Assembly (NCBI RefSeq): GCF_040712315.1
Contig: NC_134013.1
Coordinates: 78,684,001 to 78,748,000, forward strand
DNA length: 64,000 nt
Direction: 5' to 3'
Source: Castanea sativa
Taxonomy: Eukaryota; Streptophyta; Magnoliopsida; Fagales; Fagaceae
Shown: positions 1 through 9,420 of the stretch, piece by piece
Numbering within the stretch: position 1 is the first letter of the stretch
Layout of the letters: the number at the start of each line of letters is the position of its first letter
Notes under the pieces: model-generated
Seen by the model: the letters and a program-made list of their open reading frames with translations, nothing else
The model's database searches: none
What the model was told of the DNA's origin: nothing
Program-made: the position numbers and the translations under genes

Positions 1-116
1 ATAAGATATAAATTAACTCTTTCTTTTGGTGTCCTTAAAATATGCAAGCAATATATCCTAGGAAAGGTCTTTCAAATAGTAACGAATTAATAGCTCATAA
101 ATTTAATTCTATTTAA

Positions 117-291
117 GGGTCATGTTAATTGATACCTTTAGAGAAATTGTTAATAAATCTCAGTAGGAAAGTTTTGACACTACTTTTATGAGAGATATAA
201 AAAACTATCAACAACATTTAGTGTTTTATCATTCTCTCAATAAAATAGTTTCTAAACAAATGCCCTTAAAACATTGGTTAACATTTCCCTA
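117..291. repeat. MITE-like repeat, family shared with 48.1-48.3 kb
   Basis: The ends are imperfect inverted repeats (CATGTTAATTGATACC at the left against the complement of GGTTAACATTTCC at the right). The reverse complement matches the segment at 48.15-48.32 kb over most of its length, including a shared core AAAACTTTCCTAC and the end GTTAACATGAC. Two dispersed copies with inverted ends indicate a small non-autonomous DNA transposon. The superfamily is not resolved because no convincing target duplication is visible. Confidence 0.55.
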
Positions 292-442
292 TATTTAATA
301 TTATGTCAGTAATCAAACTTATTGGATAAAACATGTTTATCAAAAAAAAATATTGGATAAAACAAGTTTATAAAAAAAAATATTGGATAAAACAAAAAAT
401 AAACTTAGCCTACTCTGGGCGTTGATTTTGTTGAGTGTAACA

Positions 443-653
443 AGAAATTATTAGGTCTATCGAGAGGACTACTAAAATGGTCCTCTCAACCAATGAAATA
501 ATAAAACTTATATAAATGTGTGAGTCGAATTCCAAATCAACACAAAAAATAAAATTAAAAAAACCACTAGGTGATGCCATATATGCATAAATGACAGTGT
601 TTTATTGGTTAGAAGAACCAGGACCAGTTCTCCTAGTGGACCTAATAATTTCT
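443..653. repeat. short foldback MITE
   Basis: The ends form a 15-bp perfect inverted repeat (AGAAATTATTAGGTC), and similarity between the arms continues inward through a GAGAGGACT/AGTTCTCC segment to ATTGGTT/AACCAAT. The interior is AT-rich and non-coding. Similar GTAACA strings flank both ends but do not align as a clean target duplication, so the superfamily stays open. Confidence 0.65.
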
Positions 654-663
654 CGAGAGTAAC

Positions 664-1060
664 AGTAACTTAGTATGTGAGTGTAAGGTGGATTTTCTTT
701 CTGTGTTGTGTGTACTGTTACTCAATGAGTGTGCCCTGCCACATCATCTAGGTGGTAATTGACTTCCCTCCGGACACAAGCAAGAAATTAGCTAATCTTG
801 TAATAACGTAACACACAAATCATCACAACTTCTCTGCCCCTCTCTCTCTCTCACTCTTACTCTCACCGCATCTTTCTCTTACAATCTCTCTCTCTCCTAC
901 ACAAAAAGTTGTCTTACTTCCTCTTGCAACCTTCCTTGTTATCTTCATTTTCTTCTTCACTAAAAAGAGGAAGAAAGCAATGGCGGCTCAACCATAACAC
1001 CATTTTGGCTATGGCCTTTGGCCCCCAAATGGAAGAAGCTCCCTAAAATAGAATATGTTA
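664..1060 (+). other. orphan CT-rich leader with aborted start codon
   Basis: A long pyrimidine-rich stretch (CT repeats at about 840-960) runs into a purine-rich AAGAGGAAGAAAGCA and then an ATG at 980 in a good plant initiation context (GCAATGGCGG). The frame reads M-A-A-Q-P and stops at once. Past the stop the same frame continues for about 17 codons before a second stop. This resembles a 5' leader and start of a plant gene that has lost its coding part. No downstream exon was recognised. Confidence 0.3.
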
Positions 1061-2320
1061 TATCTATATTATACTCTTTTTGAATGTTCAACATTTGACA
1101 GTTTAATAATGTAAAAATTTTCAATCTTCCAAAAATTTTACTCTTCTTTTTACTCTATCAAAATTAGAATTAGAATTAATAGTTTTTGAGACAAATTCAT
1201 TACTGAAAATTTGTTGTTCAATAACTGAACTCCAACATTGTCAAGAGAGATAGTGACCATATAAAATATGATCCCCTGATCTTGATACTAATTATTTCAA
1301 TATTTTCGGAATTAAAAGTTTTAAAATACATTTTATAATTATACAAAAATAGTCCAATTAATGTATTAAATTATAAAAAAAGGTTGGATTCTTTTTTTAT
1401 AATTCATATATCTCTTATAAAATATTAAGTAACAATATATTTTACATTTGTGTCTGCCCCCAAAATGTGTGTAGTCGGTCCTAGAATAGGCCATACTTTG
1501 CGAGAATTGTGAATTTGAGCGAGGTTTGAAAAGAATATGTTTAACATAGGATTGAAGTATTTAATAGAAATGACATTGTTTAGAATTTACAATTTTTTAA
1601 AACTTTTTATTTTATATTTAAAATACTTTGCTCATGTGAAAAATCTTCATAGAAATGTGTGGTCATATTTTGCATGAAAGACATTTAGCATGCCAATAAC
1701 ATGGTTAATATTTCTTGATTTTGACATGAACATAGTGACCTTAGTACAAAGAAACCAAATCAAGGCTAAAGTTGTTTAAAAAAAAAAAAAGCAAATATCA
1801 AATTGATGGTTTTGCAAAGAAATGTTCATCGAGTACCACCGGTGGGATATTGGAGGAAACTAATAACTTTTTATAAATGGGTCTCACTTTAAATTGTTAT
1901 GTTAGGTCACAAAATGTGTTGAGCCGAACCTGGATGAAAGAACCCACCAACAGCAAACTTTCCTCTATATGAAACCGATAAACCCCACTGAATCTTATAA
2001 GTATGAGCATAGGGCAAGTGAATGACTTGCACGTGAAGTGTAAGTGGTTCATCCCAAACTACAAAAACGTAGCCGTGTCTCATAAGGGTTCTTCTGCATT
2101 ATGTTCGAAGAGCACACCTTTCCAAGTGGATGATATCCAATTCTTATAACTGGTTTCGACATAGCCAATTGAGAAGAAAATTTCTATCCACACTTCAACC
2201 TACATCCCAGAAAACTCTGACCTCACCTACTTTGCTTTCATTGAGCAAAGAATTGTGAGCCATGCATGTTTCTCTAATTCTAAGGTCAATCAAGTAGTCA
2301 TAGGTTCTCTTTTAAAGAAT
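1061..2320. other. intergenic AT-rich DNA, no intact gene
   Basis: No gene model could be supported. One minus-strand stretch (2090 down to about 1917) stays open for 58 codons with coding-like composition, including V-V-W-D-E-P-L-T-L-H-V and G-G-F-F-H-P-G-S-A, then ends at a stop. I do not recognise the family. It may be a decayed exon or chance. Confidence 0.4.
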
Positions 2321-2324
2321 CCAC

Positions 2325-2960
2325 ATGTTCTTTTTTTTTTCCATAGACGATACACTTATTCTTGATTCTAATGAGTTCTTGTTGCATGTTATGGTTAAGA
2401 TGCAGATATTAGATGAAACTAGTCATATATATCCTATTTGTTATTGTAGGAAGATTTCTTGGAGGATACAGAATTTTGGGCTCTTTAAGGAGCTCATTCA
2501 AAATCATGCAGTAACAAGTCTTCCTCTATCAAATTGTTGTAAATGGAAAAGAGAGTGACCATGAACATACTTGAGTAGCTGGACTAGTGTATATATAATA
2601 TTTAAATGTCAAACTTGGATTGTACTTGGAGCAACAAGATCTTTTAGAAGATGTCTAATTGAAATTATCAAGTCAAAATCAAGTTGTTATTGCATGTCAT
2701 TGACTACGCTTATCATATCAACCCTAAGGGTTATCAGGAGATATTTAGTACCAAGGAAAAGATGGATGAGAGTTACAAGTATCGAATCATTTGGAAAATA
2801 TCAAATTTTTCTTACTTCGAGAATGTTTTGAAGAAGGAGAAGATAATGGATGCTTGATTTCAGACTTGGTCAATGATAATTGAAATACTGACCTTGAATC
2901 TCACAGTTTATCCTTGAAGTATGTGTTTGCTACTTTGTGTTAAAATTATTTATGGTAAAT
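2325..2960 (+). pseudogene. MATH-domain-like remnants
   Basis: Two short stretches resemble the start of a MATH (TRAF-like) domain. The first, at about 2450-2500, reads I-S-W-R-I-Q-N-F-G-L-F-K-E-L, which fits the family pattern [FS]-W-[KR]-I-x-N-F. The second, at about 2765-2840 in another frame, reads Y-R-I-I-W-K-I-S-N-F-S-Y-F-E. Frame changes and stops separate them, and no complete domain can be traced. They lie on the strand opposite to the MATH-family fragment at 3.8-5.8 kb, so a common origin is possible but not shown. The match is short and this is a tentative call. Confidence 0.35.
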
Positions 2961-3260
2961 TTGTTAGTTTGTGTTTCATAAAGTTGTAAGTTTGGTAAAA
3001 AACTTAACTAATCACTAAAACTTGATGTGAAAAAGGAAATCTCAAACTCCACCTAAGGACCTTTCCTTTTTTATAGAAATAAAGGAGGATTCCAAAACCT
3101 ATGAAGACTTCATAGTCTACTATCGGTTACTAGTCCATAATTAAAAAGATGAAAATAAGCATGATTTTAGGCATGCACTAGATCGCCCCTCTATGGATAG
3201 AACTCAATAGGGATGGTCAGACTTCATGAGTTTTGATAGCATATATTGTTGTAACATACA

Positions 3261-3508
3261 TTACTACAACAAAAAATGTTTATTACAAAAAAAAAAATGT
3301 TGCAATAATATGAGAGTCATTGCAATAGTCTAGGCGAAGTGTTGCAATAAAATTTAAGATAATAGGTTTGTGCTACAAAGTATTTCGTTGCAAGAAAATT
3401 TAAATATTTTAATGACAATTTTGATGTAATAATATTTTTATGTCTAATACCACTATAATAATTTTATTGTATTATCATTTGATGTAATAGACTTATTTTG
3501 ATGTAGTG
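3261..3508. mobile_element. CACTA-like non-autonomous element (degenerate)
   Basis: The left end reads ACTACAACAAAA and the right end TTTTGATGTAGTG, so the termini are inverted and resemble the CACTACA-type ends of En/Spm transposons. The interior contains repeated TTGCAATA-type motifs typical of subterminal repeats. The right-hand 70 bp is closely similar to 6.42-6.48 kb. The first bases of the left end are mutated and a 3-bp target duplication is not exact. Confidence 0.5.
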
Positions 3509-3800
3509 TATTAAATGAAAACTCTGGACTTTTTGTTTGCTTCTTCTATTGTTGCCACATAAATTTTGAAATCCAATATTTTTTCCCATATACTTTTGAA
3601 ATCCTATACTTTGGACTTTTAAGTTACTTTGAAATTTTGAAATCCTATACTTTTTGTTTGCTTCTCAAACTACAAAGACATAAACTACAATATCTGGTGG
3701 GATACAAAAATAATGATATGATTCACCATACATGCACCATAAACTACAATATCTAGTGGGATACAAAAATTTCAAGAACAGAATAAAGGGGCAAACATAC

Positions 3801-5150
3801 CTTGTAGGCCTCAAACTTTGCTGCATAATTTGCAATCTCTACTTCCTTCTCCTTTTTCTCAAGGTTAGTTTTTTCAACTTTTTGTTGCAATTGGCGTACT
3901 TCCTCCTCTGTACTTCTCAAATTTATAGCAAGATCGTCTCTCTCTTTAGCTACTTCCTGTATCATTAATGATTAAACACTTTAAGGTAACATGACTTTCT
4001 TTTTTTCACCTTTCCCATTTAAAAATTAAAAAGAATGATATGATTCACCATACATGCACCATATGCCACAATAACTTCTTGGATAAATGCATGCTTCAAT
4101 TTCATAGGTTTATATTTCAGTTGTTCCCCACAATGCAAAGATGTAAACCTTTTTCTGCTTCCTGACTTACTAAACAATCAAAGACCTGAAGGTTTAAGAC
4201 TTATAGGATAGGATCCAGAATTGAATTCCAATATGCAATCTTTATAACAATAAGATCCTATTTTAGTTGCATATTTATGACTGACTAAATCAACAAAGGT
4301 GATATGACATACCTTAAAATTAGACAAAGCAGTCTCTAAGGAAGAGTTCTTTGACATCATGCTTAAAAGTTCTTGTTGAGTATTGGTACTTTCTTTTCTG
4401 GTATCCTTTAACATAGTATCAGCAGCCTCTCTCATCATCCATAGAGCTGATTGTGCTAATCCTTGTTTCCCATCAATTGAATAAAGCAATATGTCAAAAT
4501 TCTTATCACAACAACTATCATCAAGGTTCATTGCACGATTAACCAGCTCTCTCAGCATATTCCTACAATCCATCTCATCAAATAATCCAAAGTATATTCG
4601 ATAAATCCTCTTCACAAAATCAAGCACTCGATGGTGTCCAGAGACAGAGAGGGATTTGGCAAGAATTACAACATTGTCAAGCACAGCCTTTTCAACAGAC
4701 AATGACTGCATATTTTCCAACGCATCTCTTTCATTAGAAATTATTGAACCAGATCTTTGCTCATGGTGTATTTTCAAGACCTCATTCACTGAATCAGCTG
4801 TGATGAATCCATGTGTAACACCTCTCTCAAAAGCCTGGCATGCTCTATTGTAAAGAGAAGGCACCAACAGAATATCAAGCAAAATGTAGATATCAAATAA
4901 GTGATCATCACCAAGCAAGTACTCAGTGTCTAGTTCGATCATTTCTATTAACCCCAAAAATAGAATCAATTTCTGTTAACATAGCTTGAGCAATTTCAGT
5001 CTGTTTTCTCACATGTTTGTCTAAAAAACCTAGCACACATGGAGATGCCTTACGGCCCAAAGTTTCTTGCCAATTTCTAACAGCGCTGACCTACAAAGGC
5101 AGTTATACACATTAAGAGAGAGGTTAGATGCAAAATACAGCTTACAAAAA

Positions 5151-5191
<41 letters not shown>

Positions 5192-5787
5192 AACAACTTC
5201 TGGTTGCTCTAGATACATACTACTTTGAGTATACGCTGGTGTTGAGACGCAGCTTTGAATAACAAGCCAATAGTAGCTTCAAGTGCTCCATCATTTAAAT
5301 CTGCTAAGAAAGTGGGAACTTGAAGCAATATCTGTTCTCCCAATTCACTGCCAAAGTTCCATTGACATATAGAATCCAAAACCTGATGACACTACCAAAC
5401 ATAAATGTCAATACCTAAGCATCATACACAAGAAAAATAAATAATATATTGGAAGAGACTCACATGTTGTTGCAGTGCAGGTTCTGAAAAATAGCAACAC
5501 TGAACAATTATTTGTAGTAATACATCATTAATTGTCTGTTGCAGGGACACATCAGCTTCCTTAGGACCATCAAAGTTACACTGCTGCAACTTGAGTAGAA
5601 ATCTAGCCAATCCACCAACACCCAACAAACGTTCTTCTTCCAAAAACAATTGTTGTGGAAAATCATCTTCACCTCTTTGGAAACACACTTCACTTGAAAG
5701 TTTTTTGAAGATGTTGATAATCAATTCTTCTTTATCAGAATCAGTGAGCTGATTGCAAATATTCTGCTCATTGTTTGAGGCCAAAAC
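3801..5787 (-). pseudogene. internal exon fragment of a MATH/TRAF-like family gene
   Basis: Four consecutive exons can be placed on the minus strand: 5464-5787, 5221-5382, 4313-5090 and 3801-3956. All have AG/GT borders and phase-0 junctions. The translation resembles the C-terminal part of large plant MATH-domain proteins such as Arabidopsis At2g25320 (family recalled, not searched). It has a helical region (L-L-D-I-L-L-V-P-S-L-Y-N-R-A-C-Q-A-F-E-R), then a coiled coil (E-V-A-K-E-R-D-D-L through E-I-A-N-Y-A-A-K-F-E-A-Y-K). The third exon needs a 1-nt correction in the run CCCCAAAAA (about 4952-4960). Otherwise the frame meets a stop a few codons later. No upstream MATH-domain exons and no terminal exon lie next to it. 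Retained introns argue for DNA-level duplication, not retroposition. A distant continuation outside the window cannot be excluded. Confidence 0.7.
5158..5187. repeat. (TA)n microsatellite
   Basis: An uninterrupted run of TA dinucleotides lies in an intron of the MATH-family fragment. Confidence 0.95.
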
Positions 5788-5944
5788 CTAGTAGCATGAA
5801 TATCCAAAGAAGAAGAAAGAACTCAATATGTGTACACATTGAATTCAGACAAAAAGGACATCAGCTTCTAAATGTAACTCACAAAAGAACTAGTTGGGTA
5901 CTATGCAAACTAACCTCTACTTCCTTGTAATCAAGAATCTCACA

Positions 5945-6490
5945 ATAAATAATGACTGCAATAAGCTATTATTTCACAAATTTTATTGCAATAGATTGCA
6001 AATAATTAACAAAAATAATTTCGGTCGAATTATTACAACGATATCTTCATTGTAATAGATAATTGTTTCATATTTTTCATTACTATAGAATGTAAAATAA
6101 TTGATATTAGATTATTTTAATTACAGCTTCATGTTTGTCATTACAATAGACTGTAAAATAATTGATATTTAGCTATTGCAATAATATATTTGTTAAATTG
6201 TCACTTTGAAATTTTCATTGTAATAGATTGCAAAATAATTAGTGTCAAGTTATTACAATGATTTCTTTAATTTAAGTTATTGTAAAAAAAAAATTCTCAA
6301 TGCAATTTAGTATTAAAGCCTCTATTGCAACTGAAAATTATAAGTTATTATAACTAATTATTATTAGTGTAATAATTTACCATTTTTAAGTTACTATTGC
6401 AAAGATTTTTAATTTGTAAATATGATATTATGTCGAATACTACTATACTAATTTTGTTGTATTAACATTTGATATAATAGACTTATAAAG
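5945..6490. repeat. CACTA-like subterminal repeat array
   Basis: A degenerate unit like ATTGCAATAGATTGCAAAATAATT recurs at irregular spacing of about 60-80 bp (near 5990, 6050, 6140 and 6220). The end segment (about 6420-6485) closely resembles the right end of the element at 3.26-3.51 kb. It looks like a second, longer and more decayed copy of the same family, lacking a clear terminal inverted repeat. Confidence 0.5.
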
Positions 6491-6747
6491 TTTGTAAATA
6501 TTTGTGAATTTCAATTAGCTCAATTAATAAAATCTATAATCATAAAATAGGAGACCTATTTTTTAATCCTAATCGAATACACTATTGGGGTTTTAGCCTT
6601 ATTGTAAAATGCAATTATAATGGATGATTTTTTGATGTTGGAACCTCAAATAAAGGAGATACAATTTTAAAATAATAATTTTAAAATCGTGAAAAAAAAA
6701 TTAATATTGTTTTTCTTTTTCTTTCAGAAAAACCAAAAGAGCATATA

Positions 6748-7283
6748 TTCCCTCCGTCCCGATTTATTTGTCCTGTTTCAAAAATCAAACTTTTTGAAAG
6801 AATATCATTTATTATTTTATCTGCCTTGAAAGAATGCATAAATTTCCAAAACTACCCTTAAATAAATTTATCAAAAAATTGAAATATTAAATCTGAAATT
6901 ACAGGCGCAAAAATCTACTCCTGGCCAATATTAGCATTTTTGAAATTACACAACACAAAGTGTAACTTATCCTGTTAATCAAATTTGAAAAATCTACAAC
7001 TACCACAATACAAAAACTATTGGGTATTGGCTCTAGGCAATTTTGGATTACTAAAATTATAGCTTTTTTTTTTTTAGAGTTATTCTTAATGAGGCAACTA
7101 AAAAGGTGCCCAATTAGTTTTATTTTTTAAATAGTTTGGTTTTCTTTTCAAATGGTTTTAGAAATAAAATAGGGGCATAATAGGAACATTAGTTAATTAA
7201 TGACTTCTAATTTTTGAAACATGACAATATTTTGGGACATCCCAAAATGGAATAGAGAACAAACAAAATGAGACGGTGGGAGA
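6748..7283. mobile_element. Stowaway-like MITE (Tc1/mariner type)
   Basis: The left end TTCCCTCCGTCCC and the complement of the right end GACGGTGGGAGAA form the classic CTCCCTCCGTC-type Stowaway terminus. A TA dinucleotide flanks each side as expected for the TA target duplication. The arms stay complementary for over 100 bp (CATGTTTCAAAAA against TGTTTCAAAAA). There is no coding sequence. It is longer than most Stowaways, probably through internal insertions. Confidence 0.8.
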
Positions 7284-7499
7284 ATAAAAGAGCATATTAA
7301 CAAATAAAGTAAAATCGTTTTATCATTAAAGGCTAGAGAAACAAAAACACAAACTTTTTTTTTAATGATGAAACTGAGAACCTCTTATCTGAAAGAGGGT
7401 ATTTCAATACAAATACAAATTTTTGTGTTTCACTTTATATTCTACTAATCAAAATTTGTCATGTATTTATTTGAATTTCTCTATAAAATCACCAAAGTT

Positions 7500-7544
7500 T
7501 AATAATAATAATAATATTCATCATCATCATCATCATCATCATCA
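7500..7544. repeat. (AAT)n/(CAT)n compound microsatellite
   Basis: Tandem AAT units are followed directly by about nine CAT units. Confidence 0.95.
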
Positions 7545-8149
7545 CTTGCATGGCATAGCATAATTAGTGTAGCATAAAATGGAATACAAAATGTAAAACA
7601 AATGATTTGTATATGAGATCGTCACATAAGATACATTTTTCTTGCCTTAATGGTATATTTGACTCTCCACATGGAGAGTGCCTCGGTACAATCTTAGGTG
7701 TATCATTCACATAGACCCTTTACCTGACCCACCAAAAAAAAGAAAAAACCATTGATGAAATTTGAAAAGAATCGCTCGTTCAATTTCCACATTACATTCT
7801 TGATGAAATAAGTAGGAAAGTAATGGCAAAAGCCTTCACTTCCTTGTATTTTCCCTCCTGTTGTAACTGTTGGATTAAAAAAATAAAATAAGTTGTCACC
7901 ATCCAAATTTTGAATAGGAAAGTAATACACAATCCAAAACACTATAGTAAATTATCAAAGCAACTGTATATTTATCCAGCCTAGTTCTGACGGCCGATGG
8001 TTTTTTACATCACTTTGAACCAAACGTATGTCTGCCTGAAAGCAGCGTAGCCCTTTGGTTAGGAAGGTACAAAATGGGGTTTAGAATGGGCCTAAGCAGC
8101 TAAGCCATGATGATTCAGTTGTTGGGCTTAAAACATGGTCATGTCATAT

Positions 8150-8895
8150 AGGTAGAGATTGTGGTTAAGGAAGGTGGTGAGACTAGGATATTGGTGATGG
8201 TGTGGAATTGGCAACCGAGGACAAAGAGGTCATCTTTCTTGCCATGTGGAGTCATGGATGGTTGTGCTAATGCTCCTGATTTGATGAATCTGGACCATCG
8301 GAGTGGAATGATTTTAATTTGTGAATTTTGTAGTTGTTTGCTATTTAGAAGTTGAACCTTGATGAGATGACAAGTGTCTTTCACCAAAAGTGATAAGTTG
8401 TGGATTTGAGTATGCAAATATCTTTAAAAAATTCAGGATAAAACTACCTACCATGACCTCCCACAAACTCCCAAAAGTGGGAGTTCTGTGCATAAGATAC
8501 GAACCTTGTAATCATTCTCTATTTGAGAGAATGACTAGGTTAATGAATTTGAAAAACAAAATCAATGAGAAGCATAATCAATGAATAAGGAATTGATTTG
8601 AAGTTGAAGCTATCTCATAATTGTGTGTATGCATGTATGGTGGTTTTCGTGCACTATGGTATCTTTATGGAAGAGAAGCTTCTTTTTTTTCTTTTTTTTT
8701 TATGGGGGAAGAGAAGTATTAGTATTGCCCCAAAATAGCCAAATTCATTTGTTCTTTGGAGAATTTTAGGACTTCCACTAATTAAACAAGAACAAAACAA
8801 ACTTCCACCATTTCTTTCTCATAAAAAATCTCAACTATGCAATGTAGAGCTTGGTTAGCGAGTCCCAGATCAAAGTATTACACAAAATATTTCTT
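8150..8895 (-). pseudogene. decayed tandem copy of BSD-gene promoter and exon 1
   Basis: The minus strand matches the first exon and upstream region of the BSD-domain gene located 4.4 kb to the right. The N-terminal coding part of exon 1 corresponds to about 8160-8325; for example T-P-H-G-K-K-D-D-L matches T-P-R-G-V-K-D-D-L of the intact gene. Similarity resumes at 8625-8895 with DNA at 13.62-13.80 kb, including the shared TCATTTGTTCTTTGGAGAAT. About 750 bp of the parental upstream region is missing between the two blocks. The start codon is lost and the frame is interrupted, so it cannot encode the protein. Confidence 0.75.
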
Positions 8896-9420
8896 ATCTT
8901 TTGTTATTTGTGAACTTGACTTGTTCAATCATTTTGTGATTATTCCATCAATTTACATGATATAACAATAACTTGGCTCAGAGATAATTGCAAATAATTA
9001 TTGTGAGAAAAATTTGAGAAACTCACGAAACTATGATAAGAGCTCCAATGGATGAGAAAGTATATCATACATTTACTGCATGTAGCCTCCCTCTTACAGT
9101 GGATAAGTCCCACAAATCAATGAAGCCCACCCACTATGAGAGGGAAGCTACATTGCAAATACATGGTATAATTTTCTCCAATTGAGATCAAATAGTGTGG
9201 TAGTTGTTGGATACAATAAATGTCACATAATAGAGTGAACTTATATGTCCCAATTTCTATACAACCTAAATCTGGCTATTTAACAATGGATAATTCTCTA
9301 AATGAAGACTGACTTATTAATATAAACAATTAATAATTCTTAGGCACAGGACCCTCAAGGATCGAAAAAAAAATGGTAGAAACTTTACAATAAATCAAGG
9401 ACAAAACAAACTGCCAAACT
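8896..9420. other. intergenic / 3' flank of BSD gene
   Basis: AT-rich sequence without a recognisable gene. The part nearest 9420 should hold the 3' UTR of the BSD gene, but no unambiguous polyadenylation signal was assigned. Confidence 0.4.

Noticed and set aside
5945..6490. CRISPR-like spaced repeats
   Set aside because: Repeats are degenerate, unevenly spaced and in plant DNA. They fit CACTA subterminal repeats.
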